This document shows, piece after piece, positions 21,997 to 25,095 of a DNA stretch of 25,095 nt. The notes beneath the pieces are model-generated. The model saw only the letters and a program-made list of their open reading frames with translations, was not told where the DNA came from and ran no database searches. Made by a program: the position numbers and the translations under genes. Source of the DNA: Candidatus Doudnabacteria bacterium (lineage in GTDB: Bacteria; Patescibacteriota; Doudnabacteria; UBA920). How positions within the stretch are numbered: the stretch's first letter is position 1; every line of letters begins with the position of its first letter. The DNA lies in the NCBI GenBank assembly GCA_016788805.1, contig JAEUSE010000001.1:1-25095 (forward strand). Direction: 5' to 3'.

Positions 21997-23070
21997 ATGA
22001 AAATACTCATTGTCGCAGGGGGGCAGGGGACGAAGATGTGGCCATACAGTCGCACTGACAAACCCAAACAATTTCAAAAAATCGTCGGTGAAGAAACTCC
22101 GTACGAAAATAACATTAACACGTTGCTTAAAGAGTTCCCAGCGGAAGACATCTTTGTCTCAACAAAGCGGAAGTTTATCAAATACGTATCGGAACAATCT
22201 CCGCAAATCCCGCTTAAAAACTACATTATAGAGCCAGATATTGCCAAAGATCGTGGTCCGGGTGAGGGTCTGGCATTCCTGCGGTTGAGCATGGTGTGTC
22301 CAGGCGAACCGTTTTTCATGGTGCAGTCCGACTGCTACCGCGAGCCAGCCGAAGAGTTTCTAAAGATGATCCGTCAGGCCGAAAAGTTGGTTAAAAAGCA
22401 CAAGAAGCTGATAACAGGGGGTATAAAAGCAACCGAACCAAGCATCGGAGTCGATTATTTGCAGCTAGGTCAGAACCTCGATGACGACGCTTATGCAATC
22501 GACAAGTTTGTCTTCCGCAAAGACACCATGAAAGAAACGCGTGAGCTTATACAGAGCTTTCATGTCGTGACGCACTGCAACCACATGTGCTGGTACCCAG
22601 AGCTGGCGCTTGAGGCGTATAAGAAATATCGTCCAGATTGGTACGAGAAGCTTATGGCTATTAAAGAAGCTATAGATAACCCTGGCGAGCACGAAGCAGT
22701 AGAGCGTCTATATAGCGAAATGGAAAAAGGCGCTACCGAAGAGGTAACGACCAACGTTATGGATAAAGGTGAAGCTATAGTTATCCTGTTGCCTTTTAAG
22801 TGGACCGATCTTGGCACCTGGAGCTCGGTGTACGATTATTTTTCAACGACGCCAGAGAACTACGAAGATGGCAATGTCGTGTCGGTAGATACGACTGGCT
22901 CACTGATTAAATCCAGCCACAAAGATAAACTGATTGCGGTTGCTGGCGTTGAAGATATGGTAATCGTCGATACTGACGATGTACTGCTAGTCATACCAAA
23001 AGAAAAAATAGACAAGATAAAAAATATTCAGGCCGTTCTGACTGAACGAGAATCAACCGAATATCTCTAA
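21997..23070 (+). CDS. Mannose-1-phosphate guanylyltransferase-like protein, diverged active site
   Basis: The 357 residues match the single-domain (GMP-only) form of ManC without the C-terminal isomerase domain. The N-terminus AGGQGTKMWPYSR and PKQF follow the family plan GGxGTRLWPxSR...PKQF but with Lys at position 13 in place of Arg. Further canonical blocks are altered: the EPxGRNTAPAI segment reads EPDIAKDRGPGEGLAFL, the PADH block reads QSDCYR, the EKP sugar-phosphate block reads FRKD (about 173-176), and WNSGMF reads HCNHMCW. C-terminal WTDLGTWSSVYD and VIVDTDDVLLVIPK are normal. The usual reaction is GTP plus mannose-1-phosphate to GDP-mannose; placement next to phosphomannomutase supports this, but specificity may have shifted. 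First gene of a leaderless-type operon. Confidence 0.75.
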   Translation: MKILIVAGGQGTKMWPYSRTDKPKQFQKIVGEETPYENNINTLLKEFPAEDIFVSTKRKFIKYVSEQSPQIPLKNYIIEPDIAKDRGPGEGLAFLRLSMVCPGEPFFMVQSDCYREPAEEFLKMIRQAEKLVKKHKKLITGGIKATEPSIGVDYLQLGQNLDDDAYAIDKFVFRKDTMKETRELIQSFHVVTHCNHMCWYPELALEAYKKYRPDWYEKLMAIKEAIDNPGEHEAVERLYSEMEKGATEEVTTNVMDKGEAIVILLPFKWTDLGTWSSVYDYFSTTPENYEDGNVVSVDTTGSLIKSSHKDKLIAVAGVEDMVIVDTDDVLLVIPKEKIDKIKNIQAVLTERESTEYL

Positions 23071-23086
23071 ACGAAAGGATGCATGT

Positions 23087-23866
23087 ATGGCGAAAAAAGT
23101 AATAGCGTTTGATCTTGATGGCACCCTTGCGCCAAGTAAATCTACCCTCCCCGATCGCATGGCGGAAGCCCTGGGCGGTTTGCTTGGTTACTTCCATGTT
23201 TGCGTTATTTCGGGTGGTAAATTTGACCAGTTCAAGCTGCAGCTCATAGATAATCTACACGTTAGCCCAGACAAGCTTGAGAAGCTCCATATAATGCCAA
23301 CTTGCGGTACCAGGTATTACACATATGATGTCGCCAAAGACGATTGGGAGCAGGTGTACGCCGAAGATTTTGGAGAGGACGATAAGCAGCGCATCACCGC
23401 AGCGATTGAAGAGGCGATCGATTACTTCGGCTACCGCCCTAAAAAGCTTTATGGCGAAATGATCGAAGACCGTGGAAGCCAGGTGACGTATTCCGCTCTG
23501 GGCCAAGACGTCGTAGCAGAACTAGGCGATGAAGGTGTGGAGCTTAAAGAAGCATGGGATCCAGATTCGACGAAGAAGCTGAAACTACAGAAGTATTTGG
23601 CGGAGAGGCTTCCTGATTTTGAAGTTCGTGCGGGAGGCGCAACCTCCATAGACGTGACCAAGCCGGGCATAGATAAAGCATACGGCATGGAAAAACTCAT
23701 GGAAATGCTGCAAATAAGCAAAGATGACATCTTATTCCTCGGTGATAAACTGCAAGAAGGAGGCAATGACTACCCAGTAAAAGCTATGGGTATCGACAGT
23801 CTTGAAGTTTCCCGCTGGGAAGACACCTCACTGGTGTTAGAAGGCATCTTGCACATCACTAAGTAG
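23087..23866 (+). CDS. HAD-type phosphomannomutase (eukaryotic-PMM-like)
   Basis: A 259-residue protein with AAAGGAT as ribosome site about 8 bases before ATG 23087. Residues 5-15 (VIAFDLDGTLA, nucleophile D9 and acid D11), VISGGKFDQFKLQL, GGATSIDVTKPGIDKAYG and LFLGDKLQEGGNDYP follow the order and motifs of the HAD-fold phosphomannomutase group best known from eukaryotes (PMM1/PMM2), not the larger alpha-phosphohexomutase ManB/AlgC family usual in bacteria. It converts mannose-6-phosphate to mannose-1-phosphate, the substrate of the gene just upstream (16-base gap). The position after a guanylyltransferase-like gene and before a GT4 supports a GDP-mannose pathway. A phosphatase role for a sugar phosphate cannot be excluded. 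Confidence 0.8.
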   Translation: MAKKVIAFDLDGTLAPSKSTLPDRMAEALGGLLGYFHVCVISGGKFDQFKLQLIDNLHVSPDKLEKLHIMPTCGTRYYTYDVAKDDWEQVYAEDFGEDDKQRITAAIEEAIDYFGYRPKKLYGEMIEDRGSQVTYSALGQDVVAELGDEGVELKEAWDPDSTKKLKLQKYLAERLPDFEVRAGGATSIDVTKPGIDKAYGMEKLMEMLQISKDDILFLGDKLQEGGNDYPVKAMGIDSLEVSRWEDTSLVLEGILHITK

Positions 23867-23870
23867 ACCC

Positions 23871-24956
23871 ATGAAAGTTTTATACGTCACTCGCAAGTTT
23901 CCGCCTACCGTTGGTGGGATGGAAACTGCTGCTTACGAAATGCATGCCGCCCTGAAGAGTATGGCAGATACCCGACTTATCAAATATGGCGGTGCCAATA
24001 AGTATTTGCCTCTTGTGTACCCTATATTATTCCTGCGAGCGTTGTTTGCCGGCTGGATATTTCGTCCAGATGTGATCTATCTACAAGATGGCATGCTTGC
24101 CCCGATGGGGATTGCGCTGCGAGCGCTGGTGCGTCGGCCATGCGTCATGTCAGTGCATGGGCTGGATGTGACATTTCGTAATCCGACCTACCAGAAAGTG
24201 ATGAAGTTTTGCTTCCCCAAGATAGACTGCATCGTAGCAGGGAGTATGCAGACCGAAAAAGAAGTCAGACTGCGCTATCCCGATCTTGAGCCGCACCGCG
24301 TCGTATATGGCGTACGCGACTCATTTTATAAGAACGAGGACAGGGATGTATTGCGCAGCAACCTTTGCAAAGAGCTTGCTTTGTCAGAGGCTGTGATCGT
24401 GGATAAAAAACTTATAGTAACCACAGGTCGCTTGGTAAAACGAAAAGGCGTGAACTGGTTTGTCCGAGAAGCCGTGCCCATGTTAGCGGCCAATCAAGAG
24501 GATTTCGTATACATGGTCGCTGGCAATGGTCCGGACAAAGAACATATACAGGATGCTATCGACCAAAATAATTTACACAGTAAAGTGCTGCTTCTGGGGT
24601 ATATATCTGACACTGCGCGCGATTTGCTTTACAATACTGCAAATATCTTTCTCATGCCAAACATCGCCGTACCGGGTGACATGGAAGGCTTTGGGCTGGT
24701 TGCCTTAGAGGCAGCTTCGTGCGGGACGCCAGTATTTGCCGCAGGCATAGAGGGTATCGTCGATGCGGTAGCGGACGGCAAAACAGGCAGGCTTCTACAA
24801 AGTGAAAAACCGGAAGCTTTTATCGCGGCAATCACTAGTGAATTACACAAATCGGCTTTCGATCGGGAAAAAGTACGACAGTATGTGCTCGATAATTTTT
24901 CATGGGAGCGCACGGCGACGGGCTACCTGAAGATTTTCGAATCACTTTGCAAGTAA
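23871..24956 (+). CDS. GT4-family glycosyltransferase
   Basis: The 361-residue protein has a GT-B layout: N-terminal TRKFPPTVGGMETAAYEM loop (residues 7-24) for the acceptor side, SVHGLDV (about 94-100), TTGRLVKRKGVNWF (R187, K192) for donor phosphates, VAGNGPD and EGFGLVALE with E272 and E280. Resembles mannosyltransferases such as PimB/PimC-type GT4 enzymes. It begins 4 bases after the phosphomannomutase stop with no recognisable Shine-Dalgarno sequence, so it is likely translated by coupling. As the last gene of a GDP-mannose operon it probably uses GDP-mannose. Its stop lies 1 base from the stop of the convergent glmS. Confidence 0.87.
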   Translation: MKVLYVTRKFPPTVGGMETAAYEMHAALKSMADTRLIKYGGANKYLPLVYPILFLRALFAGWIFRPDVIYLQDGMLAPMGIALRALVRRPCVMSVHGLDVTFRNPTYQKVMKFCFPKIDCIVAGSMQTEKEVRLRYPDLEPHRVVYGVRDSFYKNEDRDVLRSNLCKELALSEAVIVDKKLIVTTGRLVKRKGVNWFVREAVPMLAANQEDFVYMVAGNGPDKEHIQDAIDQNNLHSKVLLLGYISDTARDLLYNTANIFLMPNIAVPGDMEGFGLVALEAASCGTPVFAAGIEGIVDAVADGKTGRLLQSEKPEAFIAAITSELHKSAFDREKVRQYVLDNFSWERTATGYLKIFESLCK

Positions 24957-24957
24957 G

Positions 24958-25095
24958 CTATTCGACGGTCACAGATTTAGCCAGGTTGCGGGGCCGGTCG
25001 ACGTTGAGGTCTTTGGCGACGGCAATGTGGTAGGAAAAGAGTTGCATGACTATGGCGACGAGCAATGGCGAAGTTTGTTCCATTGTTTCTGGTAT
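24958..25095 (-). CDS. glmS: Glucosamine-6-phosphate synthase, C-terminal 45 residues (runs off right edge)
   Basis: Reading from base 25095 toward 24958 on the minus strand gives one open frame ending in TAG. The end, containing LFSYHIAVAKDLNVDRPRN and LAKSVTVE, matches the highly conserved GlmS terminus, whose loop helps form the fructose-6-phosphate isomerase site. GlmS makes glucosamine-6-phosphate from fructose-6-phosphate and glutamine, the entry to amino-sugar and peptidoglycan precursors. Only about 45 of roughly 600 residues are inside the window. Its stop is 1 base from the GT4 stop, so the two transcripts must overlap at their 3' ends. Confidence 0.9.
   Translation of the reverse strand: MPETMEQTSPLLVAIVMQLFSYHIAVAKDLNVDRPRNLAKSVTVE

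Noticed and set aside
1..25095. tRNA, rRNA, CRISPR arrays or riboswitches
   Set aside because: Intergenic gaps are at most about 160 bases and none shows a cloverleaf, repeat-spacer pattern or recognisable riboswitch core.

Overview
The window looks like part of a chromosome from a Candidate Phyla Radiation (Patescibacteria) bacterium, most likely Saccharibacteria. This is inferred from gene style, short or absent leaders and the mix of families; no rRNA or marker gene is present to prove it. TGA and TAG both end intact genes here, so the genetic code is standard, not the UGA-glycine code of Gracilibacteria/SR1.

Layout. (1) Positions 1-1524 are mobile DNA: the 5' part of an IS66-type transposase gene leaving the left edge, then an IS481-type element whose transposase carries an in-frame TAG between its second and third catalytic residues. 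The element has 14-bp inverted repeats and a leader that can fold over the transposase ribosome binding site. (2) Positions 1573-2532 hold an unrecognised protein with a leaderless-type promoter. (3) Positions 2609-10397 form a surface-polysaccharide locus. An Rmd-like GDP-deoxyhexose reductase and a GT4 glycosyltransferase lie on the minus strand. Divergent from them is a tightly packed operon: ABC-2 permease (wzm), ATPase with sugar-binding tail (wzt), FkbM methyltransferase and a double-GT4 glycosyltransferase. (4) Positions 10441-16340, all minus, encode a secreted lytic-transglycosylase-like protein with two Ig-like repeats, a membrane-anchored partner, and two large polytopic proteins that appear to be paralogues. 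(5) Positions 16503-21908 encode a HAD phosphatase coupled to an unusual fusion (flippase-like membrane domain plus kinase-like domain), and convergently a GT2-nucleotidyltransferase-GtrA operon and a DUF218 protein. (6) Positions 21997-24956 encode a diverged ManC-like guanylyltransferase, a HAD-type phosphomannomutase and a GT4 enzyme. (7) The 3' end of glmS enters from the right edge.

How they fit together. Phosphomannomutase and the ManC-like enzyme would make GDP-mannose. Rmd would reduce its 4-keto-6-deoxy derivative to GDP-D-rhamnose; the dehydratase Gmd needed between them is not in the window. GT4 enzymes would polymerise the sugar, FkbM would methylate it, and Wzm/Wzt would export it. 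This parallels the D-rhamnan A-band locus of Pseudomonas, but in a cell expected to have no outer membrane. GtrA, GT2 and the polytopic proteins suggest a second, lipid-carrier-based sugar-modification route. For an epibiont, glycans and a secreted wall hydrolase would be the contact surface with the host; that last point is inference.

Repeated promoter pattern: several first genes have an extended -10 box (TGN followed by a TATAAT-like hexamer) ending 6-10 bases before the ATG, implying leaderless or nearly leaderless mRNAs. Internal operon genes instead use Shine-Dalgarno sequences or ATGA/TAATG overlaps.
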